Below, one piece after another: positions 40,636 through 49,483 of a stretch of 64,000 bases of DNA (within the stretch, counting starts at the first letter, position 1; each line of letters opens with the position of its first letter). The position numbers and the translations under genes were made by a program. The DNA is from Lachnoclostridium sp. An169 (GTDB taxonomy: Bacteria > Bacillota > Clostridia > Lachnospirales > Lachnospiraceae), in NCBI RefSeq assembly GCF_002160525.1, contig NZ_NFKT01000022.1, forward strand, positions 1 through 64,000, given 5' to 3'. The notes under the pieces were generated by a model. The model worked only from the letters and a program-made list of their open reading frames with translations, did not search any database and had not been told where the DNA came from.

Positions 40636-43020
40636 ATGACTCTGGGGGAAAAATTACACTTTGACTTTAAAGGAATTAAACAGAATGCAGCGGAGGAGAG
40701 AAGCTTCTTCTCGACACTGTCAATCTCATTTCTGATCGTGTCGATCATTTCCTCTGTCCTCCTGACCACTCTATTGGCAGCAGTCTTTATCCGTTCCATG
40801 ACGCAGTCGGTCCGGAATAACACCCAGCAGCTTCTGTCACAGACCAACTATGCCATTGAGAAGATCAATGAGGACGCGAACCGTCTGGAAGGATTTCTCT
40901 TTACCAATAACGGCATCATGTCATACCTCTCCCTGCCCGAGCCCAGCGTCAGCGGTATCGTACAGGCGCAGCTGGAGGTAAACAAGATGCTTATTACCAT
41001 GCCCTATGTTCAGAGCGTGTATCTGTACAATGCCCGAATTGACAATATGTACTGCTCCGATACCGGACATCAGGTGCCTCTTGACTCTGTCAAAGACCAG
41101 GAAATGTTCGCGCGTCTGGAGGATCCTTCTTTTGCCGAATCCTATGATGGAAGGCCGCTCCCGGGCCAGTTGGATGAGAGTACGGAGGCGGCGGAAGTGA
41201 TTACCTATTACTACTTCATCGGCTCCGGCGCCGTCGATAACCGGCAAAGCGCCATTATCGTAAACTTCGACATCTCCGTGCTGATTGATCCCATCAGTTC
41301 CATCCGGAATCTGTCCTTTGATTCCGCTTCCAATTTCATTCTTCTGGACAGCAGCGACACATTCCTCACCGGAGTTCTGAACCTGGACATCAGTGACGAA
41401 AAGGGTTGGGCCGAAGAGGCGTTGAAGACGGCAGATTCTCCGGATTTCTATGTCTCCGTTGACGGGAAGACTTACCTGAAAACAGGCACGGATAATAACT
41501 CCTACGGGTGGACGCTGCTGAACTTCACTCCGTTGAGTTCCATCTTCCAGAATTATCTCTTCATTATGCTGATGTGCCTGCTTGTCATGATCCTGGTTCT
41601 GATCATCAGCTGGTTCATCTGCCGCCGTTTTGCAAAGCAGCTCAATCAGCCCCTTGAAGCGCTGTCGCACATCGTAAAGGGAAAAAACCCGAAGGATAAC
41701 CGGACTTTCGAAACGAAAGAGTTTCGCACGATCATGGAGACTGTAACCTCACTGTATGAGAACAACGAACAGCTCCGCTCCCTGCAGCACAAGAGCCGTT
41801 ACTCGCTGATCCAGTCCACTTTAAACGATCTTATAACTGATCACCATTTAGCGCCCCCCCAACAGGTCCATCAGGATCTTGAATATCTGGGGCTGACCTA
41901 TCTCGAAACCGGAAAACTCTGCATGACTGTGTTCAAGATGGACAATTACCGTCAGGTTCTGTCTTCCCATTCTTCTGATGAGATGTGGGCGCTGCGTTTT
42001 TCCGTGGTGAATATCGTGGAGGAACTGGGATCAGCTTCCTTTACCTGCAGTGCATTCAGCCATGACGACGATAAATTTATCCTGCTGACGGCCTGTCCGC
42101 CCGATGACGATCTGGTGGCATTTGAGAATCATCTCCTGGAACTGTTTAAAACCGTACAGGAAAATATTTCCAAATATCTGCACTTTACCATGACCGCAGC
42201 TTACAGTCCGGTATTCCAGGGGACGGAGCAGCTTCCCATGTACTACCGGCGCACGGCTGACGCCCTGCACCTGAAGATGCGCTACGGGCACGAAGCGGTG
42301 ATCGATCCGTACCAGAGCGACGAGATACAGCCGGAAGTATTCCAGTTTTCAGCGAAATACTTCTCCCAGCTCTGCGATCAGCTTGCTGCAGGACAGTTTG
42401 AAGCTGCCTGGGAAGTTTATGAAAAGCTTACGGACCACCTGTTCGAGGCAGACTATAATGATATCACCGCCACAGTCGTCCGCCTGGCTCACGGCGTCTA
42501 CGAGCGTCTCTCCGAGAAGTACCCCATGCTCCAGGAGCCGCTCATGAACAGTATGAAACTTGTCATCGCCGGTCTGGAGGATGCAGAAGTCCGGGAAGAT
42601 ATTGATAATCTCTCAAAGAATTTCTTCCGGAAAGCCTGTGAGGAAATTCAGCAGATCAAAGAGAACCCGGCACAGCAGAAAGCTCCGCTTCTTGTTGCCC
42701 GCATTATCGAGATCATCGAGGAGGAATACGCCGATCCCACCCTCTGCCTTGCGGGTATCGCGGAGAAGATCGGCCTGTCATCCAACTACACGGGGCACAT
42801 TTTCAAGCAGCACACGCAGAAGTCGGTGGCCCAGTATCTGCTGGATGTACGCATGGATAAAGTCGCATACTACATACAGAACACAAACCTGCCCCTGACT
42901 AAAATTCTGGAAAAAGTGGGACTGGAAAAGAACAATTATTTCTATACAAGATTTAAGAACTATTTCGGAATGTCGCTGGGTGACTACCGGCAGAAATTCC
43001 AGGCGAAAGGGAATGAATAA
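40636..43020 (+). CDS. AraC-family regulator with membrane sensor domain (YesN-like)
   Basis: 794 aa. GAGGGG is 3-4 nt before the ATG. Membrane helix about 25-52, extracytoplasmic Cache-like domain 55-300 (TMPYVQSVYLYNARIDNMYC), second helix about 306-328 (FIMLMCLLVMILVLIISWFI), a HAMP-like linker (RFAKQLNQPLEALSHIVKG), a cytoplasmic helical region, and a C-terminal pair of helix-turn-helix motifs (LAGIAEKIGLSSNYTGHIFK; ILEKVGLEKNNYFYTRFKNY). Known of the family: one-component membrane sensors that activate nearby sugar-uptake and glycosidase operons. It is the only plus-strand gene of this block, divergent from the 14-gene operon and convergent with the transporter operon. It probably binds the shared 18-bp motif (inference). 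Confidence 0.92.
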   Translation: MTLGEKLHFDFKGIKQNAAEERSFFSTLSISFLIVSIISSVLLTTLLAAVFIRSMTQSVRNNTQQLLSQTNYAIEKINEDANRLEGFLFTNNGIMSYLSLPEPSVSGIVQAQLEVNKMLITMPYVQSVYLYNARIDNMYCSDTGHQVPLDSVKDQEMFARLEDPSFAESYDGRPLPGQLDESTEAAEVITYYYFIGSGAVDNRQSAIIVNFDISVLIDPISSIRNLSFDSASNFILLDSSDTFLTGVLNLDISDEKGWAEEALKTADSPDFYVSVDGKTYLKTGTDNNSYGWTLLNFTPLSSIFQNYLFIMLMCLLVMILVLIISWFICRRFAKQLNQPLEALSHIVKGKNPKDNRTFETKEFRTIMETVTSLYENNEQLRSLQHKSRYSLIQSTLNDLITDHHLAPPQQVHQDLEYLGLTYLETGKLCMTVFKMDNYRQVLSSHSSDEMWALRFSVVNIVEELGSASFTCSAFSHDDDKFILLTACPPDDDLVAFENHLLELFKTVQENISKYLHFTMTAAYSPVFQGTEQLPMYYRRTADALHLKMRYGHEAVIDPYQSDEIQPEVFQFSAKYFSQLCDQLAAGQFEAAWEVYEKLTDHLFEADYNDITATVVRLAHGVYERLSEKYPMLQEPLMNSMKLVIAGLEDAEVREDIDNLSKNFFRKACEEIQQIKENPAQQKAPLLVARIIEIIEEEYADPTLCLAGIAEKIGLSSNYTGHIFKQHTQKSVAQYLLDVRMDKVAYYIQNTNLPLTKILEKVGLEKNNYFYTRFKNYFGMSLGDYRQKFQAKGNE

Positions 43021-43032
43021 TACAGCATGTTG

Positions 43033-43077
43033 AAAAACCGGGACCGGTGCATCTTCTGTGCGCCGGTCCCGGTTTTT
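43033..43077. terminator. Bidirectional terminator between regulator and transporter operon
   Basis: Perfect 15-bp inverted repeat (43033-43047 with 43063-43077, AAAAACCGGGACCGG) with a 15-nt loop. The A/T ends of the stem give a T-run on either strand, 12 nt after the regulator's stop. Confidence 0.92.
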
Positions 43078-43130
43078 ATATCCGTTTTATTTATCTGTCT
43101 TATATACGTTTTCTATGCGCTTTTTACAGC

Positions 43131-44708
43131 TTATTTGGAAGCGTTCCATGCGTCGAGCTGTGCCTGCTTCTCAGCGATGATCTTGTCAACGCCTGCGCTC
43201 TGGAGTCTCTCAAGGAACTGCGGAACCATTGTCTCCGGATCAACAGAACCTGTTACAAGAGATTTCTGCATTTCTTTTACAACAGATGTAACGTTTGCAA
43301 TCTCGGTCTGTACGTTGGAAGGATCAAATACGAATCCGCTCAGCGGTGAAGCCTCTGCCTCCTGGTCTCCTTCATATACGATCTTATACATTTCCTCTGA
43401 CTGTTTGCCTCTTTCGTTCTTCGGCTGAGGTGTACGGCTGAAATCTCCGTCTGCGTCATAGGACTGTCCGATCATATAATCGTTGTAGTTGATGAAGTAA
43501 CCTCCATCTGTATAAACAAGATTTCCGGCATCATCCCAACTGTAATCCACACCCTCTTCGCCGTAGCAGAGCAGCTTGTACAGGTCATCATCCGTGTTCA
43601 GCAGTTCCATAAGTTCTACACACTTCTCAATGTTCTCTGACTCAGCATTGATTGCAACTGCAGCCGTCGGGCCTGCACCAGCCGGCATAATCAGATCTGT
43701 AAGGCTGACTTCCACTGCCGGAGCCTGGGTGATATCAGTCACCATACTCATACCTTTGTCTACCGGGAAGTCCACGTCATCCGGCCATCCGAGCGCCACT
43801 TCACAGAGGAATCTTGCTGCCTGACGGTCTGCGGATGAGTCGATTATAGTAGCTGCATCTGGCTGAATATATCCTGCCTCATACCATCTGCGCATCATCT
43901 TGCAGTATTCCATGAACTCATCAGTTGCATACTGGTTGAATACAGTTGTCGGGTCGTCGAAATTAATCCAGCCTACGCTGCCCTCTACACTGTCGCCCAC
44001 ATACTCGCAGTTGAAGAACTGTGCCGCCTGTGCCTGGGAGAACAGGTTTGATCCGTTCTGCGCTTCCCAGCCGATCATGTCCGGATGAGCAGCCATAGCC
44101 GGAGCCAGGTACTCTGTCTCAATTTTGTTCAGCGCGTCAAAGATCTCCATACCTTTGAGGGACTGCCAGTCGAATCCCACTTCCTCTGCAATATCCTTGC
44201 GGAGACGTAAGCCGATCTTCTTGGAAGAACCAAACAGCTGGTAGTTTACGATACCATAGATCTTGCCGTCTACCTTCATGCCTTCCCAGAGAGACTCGGG
44301 AATTGTGGAATATGTCTCCGGTGCCAGCTTCGGAAGCAGGTCTGTCAGGTCTGCGAATGCACCGTCCTGTGCATTTCCGAAATAGTCTCCCAGCCAGTTG
44401 GATGTAAACGCCATATCCCAGTCGTCTCCGGTGTCAATCATCAGCTGGATTGCCTGGTAGTCGGAAGCTGTGGAGTTCAGGTTCAGGTGTACACCGATCT
44501 CTTTTTCCGTCACCTCATTGACCTTTTCCATAATCCTGTCCTGATCATTAATAGTACCTGCCGGAACATAGAAATTCACTTCTACGACATCGCTGCCCTC
44601 TCCTTCCTTCTCCGTTCCGCCGCCGGATCCACCGCTGTTTCCACAGCCTGCCAGAAGGCCTGCTGCCATAGTCCCTGCCAGAAGCACGGCTACAATACGT
44701 TTCCTCAT
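43131..44708 (-). CDS. Sugar-binding lipoprotein of ABC importer (LipO-like)
   Basis: 525 aa. The ATG at 44708 is chosen: AAAGGAGG is 8 nt before it and the protein then starts with a lipoprotein signal (MRKRIVAVLLAGTMAAGLLA, lipobox LLAGC). The mature part (NSGGSGGGTEKEGEGSD linker, then FYVPAGTINDQDRIMEKVNE) follows the two-lobed fold of family-1 extracellular solute-binding proteins. It captures oligosaccharide outside the membrane and hands it to the LplB/YtcP-type permeases just upstream. 525 aa fits the large LipO group. Ends at the shared terminator. Confidence 0.93.
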   Translation of the reverse strand: MRKRIVAVLLAGTMAAGLLAGCGNSGGSGGGTEKEGEGSDVVEVNFYVPAGTINDQDRIMEKVNEVTEKEIGVHLNLNSTASDYQAIQLMIDTGDDWDMAFTSNWLGDYFGNAQDGAFADLTDLLPKLAPETYSTIPESLWEGMKVDGKIYGIVNYQLFGSSKKIGLRLRKDIAEEVGFDWQSLKGMEIFDALNKIETEYLAPAMAAHPDMIGWEAQNGSNLFSQAQAAQFFNCEYVGDSVEGSVGWINFDDPTTVFNQYATDEFMEYCKMMRRWYEAGYIQPDAATIIDSSADRQAARFLCEVALGWPDDVDFPVDKGMSMVTDITQAPAVEVSLTDLIMPAGAGPTAAVAINAESENIEKCVELMELLNTDDDLYKLLCYGEEGVDYSWDDAGNLVYTDGGYFINYNDYMIGQSYDADGDFSRTPQPKNERGKQSEEMYKIVYEGDQEAEASPLSGFVFDPSNVQTEIANVTSVVKEMQKSLVTGSVDPETMVPQFLERLQSAGVDKIIAEKQAQLDAWNASK

Positions 44709-44780
44709 AATGTTTTCCTCCTTTATTTGGAATTTGAATTTATTTATCAACATCTGTGCTGCAGATGTCTGATACAACAG

Positions 44781-45674
44781 TTACTCCTTAACCGCTCCCA
44801 TTGTCAGACCCTTGTTAAAGTATTTCTGAAGGAACGGATACAGGAAGATAATCGGTCCGATGGCGAGGATACAGGTCGCCATACGGATACTCTCGGACGG
44901 CAGGTTCGCCAGTGCCATGGACATTCCTTCCGTCCTGGTGGCGTTTGCCATAACCGTCTGGATGTTAGTCAGCATCGACTGCAGCAGATACTGCAGATTA
45001 TATAACTTCTGGTCTGTGATGTACAGATTACATGTCATCCAGTCATTCCAGAAGGCAATTGCCGTGAACAGTCCCAGGGATGCCAGGGACGGTTTGGACA
45101 GCGGCAGGACGATCTTGAAGAACGTCCGGATCTCTCCCGATCCGTCAATTCTAGCCGACTCGATCAGCGATTCCGGGATGCTGCGCAGGAATTTTCTCAT
45201 GATCAGCACGTTTGTCGGCGAGATCAGAGACCCCACAAAGAGCACCCAGATCGTATTCTTTAAATTCAGAGTCTGGCTCATCAGGATGTAGCTTGCCACC
45301 AGACCGCCGTTAAACAGGCATGGGATGTACACCAACAGGGAGAGAAAGAACCTTCCCTTTACTTCCGGTCTCGTCAGCGCATAAGCTGTCATGGCTGTAA
45401 ACAGCAGCTGAAGAAACGTTCCCACTACCGTGACGAAAATAGTGATCCCATAGGCCCGGAAAATCGTGTTGGATGCGGAAAATGCATACCGGTAAGCCTC
45501 GATGCTGAACACCTTCGGGATCAGGTGATACCCGTCGGCCACCAGGGAACTCTCCGCTGTCAGAGAGATTCCGAGCACCAGCAGAAGCGGCACCACACAC
45601 ACCAGCGACAGTAAGATAAATACAATATGTACGGATATGTCAAATACTCCGATTTTATGTTTTCTTCCTTCCAT
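44781..45674 (-). CDS. Carbohydrate ABC permease, YtcP/MalG type
   Basis: 297 aa, six membrane helices. AGGAGG is 7 nt before the ATG, and the upstream permease ends 11 nt before. The EAA loop that docks the ATPase is ESARIDGSGEIRTFFKIVLP. CUT1-type importer subunit. The ending (PIIFLYPFLQKYFNKGLTMG) is typical of YtcP-like proteins. No ATPase gene is in the operon, so a shared MsmX/UgpC-like ATPase is expected elsewhere. Confidence 0.95.
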   Translation of the reverse strand: MEGRKHKIGVFDISVHIVFILLSLVCVVPLLLVLGISLTAESSLVADGYHLIPKVFSIEAYRYAFSASNTIFRAYGITIFVTVVGTFLQLLFTAMTAYALTRPEVKGRFFLSLLVYIPCLFNGGLVASYILMSQTLNLKNTIWVLFVGSLISPTNVLIMRKFLRSIPESLIESARIDGSGEIRTFFKIVLPLSKPSLASLGLFTAIAFWNDWMTCNLYITDQKLYNLQYLLQSMLTNIQTVMANATRTEGMSMALANLPSESIRMATCILAIGPIIFLYPFLQKYFNKGLTMGAVKE

Positions 45675-45685
45675 TTCTATCCCTC

Positions 45686-46675
45686 CTAGAGCATTGAACT
45701 ATCCGGATCAATTCGATGGATGATACGGTCAGTTACAAGTACAAGCACAAATCCGACAACTGACTGGTATAAACTTGCCGCGGCAGACATTCCGTAGTCA
45801 TTAAGTGTACGCAGTGCGCGATACACATAGGAGTCGATAACGTCTGTAGTCGGGTAGAGCATACCGGAGTTGTTGGTGGCTGTGATGAATCCCTGCCAGT
45901 CTCCTGCTCCACCTTTGAAGATGTTACCGATTGCCAGAAGCGTCAGGATCACGAACGTCGGTTTCAGCAGCGGCAGCGTGATATGTTTGATCTTCTGCCA
46001 GCGGCTCGCTCCGTCCAGTTCCGCCGCCTCATAGTAATCTGTGTTGATTCCGGAGATCGCCGCCACGTAGAGCACCGAGTTATATCCGAATCCTTTCCAC
46101 AGATAGATCAGAGGCATAATGAATCTCCAGTAAGAGGGCTCCATATAGAAGTTAATGTCCATTCCGAATACGGAACTTAAGATTCCGCGTCCCGGATTCA
46201 TCAGAGCATACATGATATACTGTACAATAACCCATGAAATAAATGTGGGGAGAAGAATCGCCCCTTTGTAGATTGATGCGCTTACCTTGCCCCGGATCTC
46301 ATTTAAAAGGACAGCCACCGTAATGGCAAGAACCGGACCCAATACAAGCTGAATCACATTGTAAAAAATCGTGTTGAATGTAACTCTGCCTGCCACATCG
46401 GATACAAAGAAGAATTCGAAGTTCTTCCAGATCGGATTCATCCAGTCACTTCCGAAGATTCCGTCTTTCCAGTTATAATCCTTAAATGCTACCAGGATAC
46501 CCGGAAGAGGCAGGTAGCAGAAGATCGCCAGGCAGATGAACCCCGGGAGCATCAGCCCGTAGAAAGGAAGCTGCCGTTTGATCACGATTTTCGTCCGGGT
46601 CCTTTTCCGTTTCTTTTCCTCGGGCGTCATCTCCGACCATTTCTTTTTCTTTGCTACAGCCGTACTCTTACTCAC
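45686..46675 (-). CDS. Carbohydrate ABC permease, LplB type
   Basis: 329 aa from a GTG start that overlaps the stop of the Gfo/Idh gene by 8 nt, with AGGAGG 9 nt upstream. The basic N-terminus KKKKWSEMTPEEKKRKRTRT is followed by six helices and the EAA loop YYEAAELDGASRWQKIKHIT. LplB-type subunits pair with YtcP-type ones to import complex oligosaccharides. Overlap with the oxidoreductase shows coupled expression. Confidence 0.95.
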   Translation of the reverse strand: MSKSTAVAKKKKWSEMTPEEKKRKRTRTKIVIKRQLPFYGLMLPGFICLAIFCYLPLPGILVAFKDYNWKDGIFGSDWMNPIWKNFEFFFVSDVAGRVTFNTIFYNVIQLVLGPVLAITVAVLLNEIRGKVSASIYKGAILLPTFISWVIVQYIMYALMNPGRGILSSVFGMDINFYMEPSYWRFIMPLIYLWKGFGYNSVLYVAAISGINTDYYEAAELDGASRWQKIKHITLPLLKPTFVILTLLAIGNIFKGGAGDWQGFITATNNSGMLYPTTDVIDSYVYRALRTLNDYGMSAAASLYQSVVGFVLVLVTDRIIHRIDPDSSML

Positions 46676-47903
46676 GGTCAGCTCCTCCTTTCACTTTTCT
46701 GTATTCCATCTGCTCGGAAGCCTCTTTCGCTGCCAGGCAGGTCTGGGCGCTTATAATTCCTGCTCGAAGAGGAGCGATGGACTCGCTTACCTTGCCCCGG
46801 ATCAGATCCACAAAGTTCTGCATCAGCACCTGGTCTCCGCCGCCGTGTCCATTGGCAGGTGTATGAAATTCCATGGTCGTCACCGCATCGCTCATATGGT
46901 CGTATACGTGGATCTCGTCTTTGATAAAGTCATATTCCAGTGTCCCCTTATACCCGTAGATCCTTCCGCCTCTTCTCGCTGCCTTCTTTCTCGCGAAGAA
47001 GTTCTGGGAGTAGATGGCGTGCATTCCGGATTCGTAGCGGACGATCATGCTTCCGCTGTCCTCATTCCCCGTATCTACCGCGAAACAGCAGTAGTCGCTT
47101 CTCGGTGTGTCGCTGCGGACTTTTTCTATATTATAGGTACTTTCCATACAGGTCTCGGTTCTGTCGCACTCGCTGCACCGCAGCCCCGCCGGCATATCTC
47201 CCTTGAAGATCTGTTTGGACTTCATGGCACATACCATTTCCGGATCCTCGCCGCACAGGTAATTGATCACATCGATATCGTGGGTTGCCTTCTGCAGGAA
47301 CAGACCGTGTGCCACCGACTCGTCTCTGTACCAGTCATGGAAATACACAAATCCATATCCCACATCGTTGAATGCCTGTACGTGATCCACCTTTCCGATA
47401 GTTCCCGCCTCCACGATCTTCTTCGCCGTCTGGATCATCTTCGTTGTCCGGAGCGGGAAGGATACGACAACCGGGGCATGCGGTTTGCTGTCACATTCCT
47501 TTAAGAGCTCCAGATCTTCATGACAGATACCCACCGGTTTCTCTAAAAATAATGGAAGATTCTTCTCCATCACCATCTTTGCGAAATGTGCATGGGTGTT
47601 GCAGTTGGTTCCCACCATCACACCGTCCAGTTCTTCCTTCTCCAGCATCTCCTCTGCTGTTTCATAGAAATGAATCTGATCCGGATTCATCGGGCACTTT
47701 CTCAGCAACCCGTCGATCTTGTCGATCTCAAATCTATGCATCTCCTCCGCTGTTCCGTTTTTCAGCATCAGCTCTCTTACTCTGGCAGGGTTCTTATCCG
47801 CAACGGCTGTCACTTCCACATCTACCGGAAGAGCTCTCATCTGATCCATAAGCATGTCGATTCGAACACCGTAACCGATTACTCCGATACAAATCTTTTT
47901 CAC
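46668..47903 (-). CDS. Gfo/Idh/MocA-family NAD(P)-dependent sugar oxidoreductase
   Basis: 411 aa. GTG at 47903 is preferred: AAGGA lies 7 nt before it and the Rossmann strand begins at once (KKICIGVIGYGVR). An ATG 63 nt upstream has no ribosome site and sits next to a likely -10 element. Visible: EKPVG motif of the family, GTNCNTHAHFAKMV, and HDWYRDESVAHGLFLQKATHDIDVINYLCG with the catalytic His/Asp region. An extra Cys-rich stretch (LRCSECDRTETCMES, then DYCC) may bind metal. Members oxidise or epimerise sugars, or cleave glycosides by a redox mechanism. First gene of the transporter operon. Substrate unknown. Confidence 0.88.
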   Translation of the reverse strand: MKKICIGVIGYGVRIDMLMDQMRALPVDVEVTAVADKNPARVRELMLKNGTAEEMHRFEIDKIDGLLRKCPMNPDQIHFYETAEEMLEKEELDGVMVGTNCNTHAHFAKMVMEKNLPLFLEKPVGICHEDLELLKECDSKPHAPVVVSFPLRTTKMIQTAKKIVEAGTIGKVDHVQAFNDVGYGFVYFHDWYRDESVAHGLFLQKATHDIDVINYLCGEDPEMVCAMKSKQIFKGDMPAGLRCSECDRTETCMESTYNIEKVRSDTPRSDYCCFAVDTGNEDSGSMIVRYESGMHAIYSQNFFARKKAARRGGRIYGYKGTLEYDFIKDEIHVYDHMSDAVTTMEFHTPANGHGGGDQVLMQNFVDLIRGKVSESIAPLRAGIISAQTCLAAKEASEQMEYRKVKGGADRE

Positions 47904-47964
47904 CTTGTTTTCCTTCTTTCTATCTTTTACATCTCTGCAGGACCCACTGTCCTTGTCTGTAGCC

Positions 47965-47995
47965 ATATTATCTGTCCGGCATTTGTTTTTTTCAA
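47965..47995 (-). promoter_or_regulatory. Possible promoter of the transporter operon
   Basis: On the minus strand TTGAAA (47990-47995) and TAATAT (47965-47970) are 19 nt apart, longer than ideal, as found at activator-dependent promoters. Confidence 0.35.
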
Positions 47996-48043
47996 CAAAG
48001 ATTACCTTTTGTCACTCTGACTTTTTCGGAAAAATGCTCTCTA

Positions 48044-48061
48044 AAATTTAACACTCACACT
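48044..48061 (-). promoter_or_regulatory. Shared 18-bp motif, site 2
   Basis: Plus-strand AAATTTAACACTCACACT, 15 of 18 identical to site 1 and in the same orientation, 141 nt upstream of the GTG start of the transporter operon. Confidence 0.5.
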
Positions 48062-48293
48062 AAAAAATGATGAAAATCTGTGTTTCTCGGGGTGAAAATA
48101 CTGAGAAAACGGCTCCTGAAAACGGTAGGGACTGCCGATCCTGTCTGTTCCTGGCTGCTTTGCTGTCCTGAATATTTTCCAAAAACTTTCCAAAAATATT
48201 TCATAAAACGAACTGTACTTCATTTTAGAAAACATTTTCCCAATTTAGAGAAATTTTATTGAATTCCAGACTATGCATAAATAAATCAACCAC

Positions 48294-48322
48294 TTGTAAC
48301 CGAGAAAAACATTCGCTATAAT
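48294..48322 (+). promoter_or_regulatory. Sigma-A promoter of the Rpn-like gene
   Basis: TTGTAA (48294-48299), 17-nt spacer, TATAAT (48317-48322), 18 nt before the ATG, so the leader is very short. Confidence 0.75.
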
Positions 48323-48340
48323 GAAGAAAGGAAAAAGCCT

Positions 48341-49393
48341 ATGAAAAATGAGCTTGCCGGAGATCTCACTCTAGCGAAAGGCAAGATCCAATACGATACA
48401 TACTGCAAGCGGATTCTGGCAAACAAGATCATCCTTGCCTGGATCATGAAATACGTGACCGAAGAATTTAAAGACATGGAGATCAGCCAGATCCGAAAAT
48501 GCATTGGAGAAGACGTGGAGATATCTGAGGTAAACGTTCTCCCCGGACGGACCAATACACAGACCGGTGCAGCAAATATGTCAGATGTATCAGCCGGAAC
48601 AAACTCCACTCTGCCGGAAGCAGAGAAAGTCAGCGGAGATTCTCAGGAAGATTCCGTCCCCGGGGAAGGAGAGCTCTACTATGATATCCGTTTCTCTGTA
48701 TATTATGCACAGAAAAAGCGACGGATCAAGATGCTCATCAATGTAGAAGCCCAGAAAGATTTCCATCCCGGGTATTCACTCATAACCAGGGGAATATTCT
48801 ATGGCGTCCGGATGATCTCCGCTCAAAAAGGAACGGAATTTACCGGGACGGACTATGATAGTATTCACAAAGTATATACTATCTGGATTTGTATGAACGC
48901 TCCGGATTATATCGGAAATGCCATATCAGATTATAAGATCTGCAAAGACGACTTAAGCCCGGGCATTCCAGAGCAGAAGTCAGAATACGACAAACTGACC
49001 GTAGTTATGATCTGTCTGAATCCCAAGTCGGAAAACGGCAACCGGCTGACAAAAATGCTGAATATTCTCTTGTCTCCAGTGATGAAAGCAGAATCAAAGA
49101 TCAGGCTGTTGGAATACGAATTTGATATACCGATGGAAAATAAAATGGGAGAGGAGTTGAATCAGATGTGCAATTTAAGCGATTATGTAGAAGAAATGGG
49201 AATAAAAAAAGGAATTGAACGTGGAATTGAGCAGGGCAGAGCGCAAGGAATTGAGCAGGGCAGAGAACAGCTTCTTACCCAACTGATCATGAAAAAATAT
49301 TTTAAGGGCAAGTCAACTGCAGAGATTGCGGATGAATTGGAGGAAGATGAGGAAACGATCCGGAATATTCTAAAGAAAACTGTAAATAATTAA
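48341..49393 (+). CDS. Rpn/PD-(D/E)XK nuclease-family protein
   Basis: 350 aa. AAAGGA lies 8 nt before the ATG, with a consensus promoter just upstream. Catalytic core: Asp115 in ELYYDIRFSVYY and Glu136-x-Gln138-Lys139 in MLINVEAQKD, followed by SLITRGIFYGVRMISAQKGT, as in Rpn-type recombination-promoting nucleases (often annotated as PD-(D/E)XK family transposase). The C-terminus has GIERGIEQGRAQGIEQGREQ repeats and a helix (STAEIADELEEDEETIRNIL) common in Lachnospiraceae copies. Rpn proteins cut DNA and stimulate recombination, or act in phage defence. A stand-alone plus-strand gene between two minus operons; no terminal repeats were noticed, so mobility is not shown. Confidence 0.85.
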   Translation: MKNELAGDLTLAKGKIQYDTYCKRILANKIILAWIMKYVTEEFKDMEISQIRKCIGEDVEISEVNVLPGRTNTQTGAANMSDVSAGTNSTLPEAEKVSGDSQEDSVPGEGELYYDIRFSVYYAQKKRRIKMLINVEAQKDFHPGYSLITRGIFYGVRMISAQKGTEFTGTDYDSIHKVYTIWICMNAPDYIGNAISDYKICKDDLSPGIPEQKSEYDKLTVVMICLNPKSENGNRLTKMLNILLSPVMKAESKIRLLEYEFDIPMENKMGEELNQMCNLSDYVEEMGIKKGIERGIEQGRAQGIEQGREQLLTQLIMKKYFKGKSTAEIADELEEDEETIRNILKKTVNN

Positions 49394-49415
49394 TTCTCTA
49401 TTTTCCTGCACAGAC

Positions 49416-49448
49416 GGACCGGGATGGCTACCAAGCCACTCCCGGTCC
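49416..49448. terminator. Hairpin between convergent genes, probable terminator
   Basis: GGACCGGGA (49416-49424) pairs with TCCCGGTCC (49440-49448), with an inner GGCT/AGCC stem. No strong T-run on either side, so it may act as a weak terminator or 3'-end stabiliser. Confidence 0.5.
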
Positions 49449-49483
49449 TGTATCTTCTCCTGCACCATTGAAAACGCTTGTCT

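Larger units (their letters stand above)
47904..48340. other. Divergent control region, transporter operon / Rpn-like gene
   Basis: AT-rich. Holds a possible minus promoter (47965-47995), the shared motif (48044-48061) and the consensus plus promoter of the Rpn-like gene (48294-48322). No ORF with a ribosome site and no RNA gene was recognised. Confidence 0.65.

Noticed and set aside
48341..49393. Insertion sequence
   Set aside because: The Rpn-like gene is sometimes labelled transposase, but no terminal inverted repeats or target duplication were seen; it has its own promoter and a downstream hairpin.
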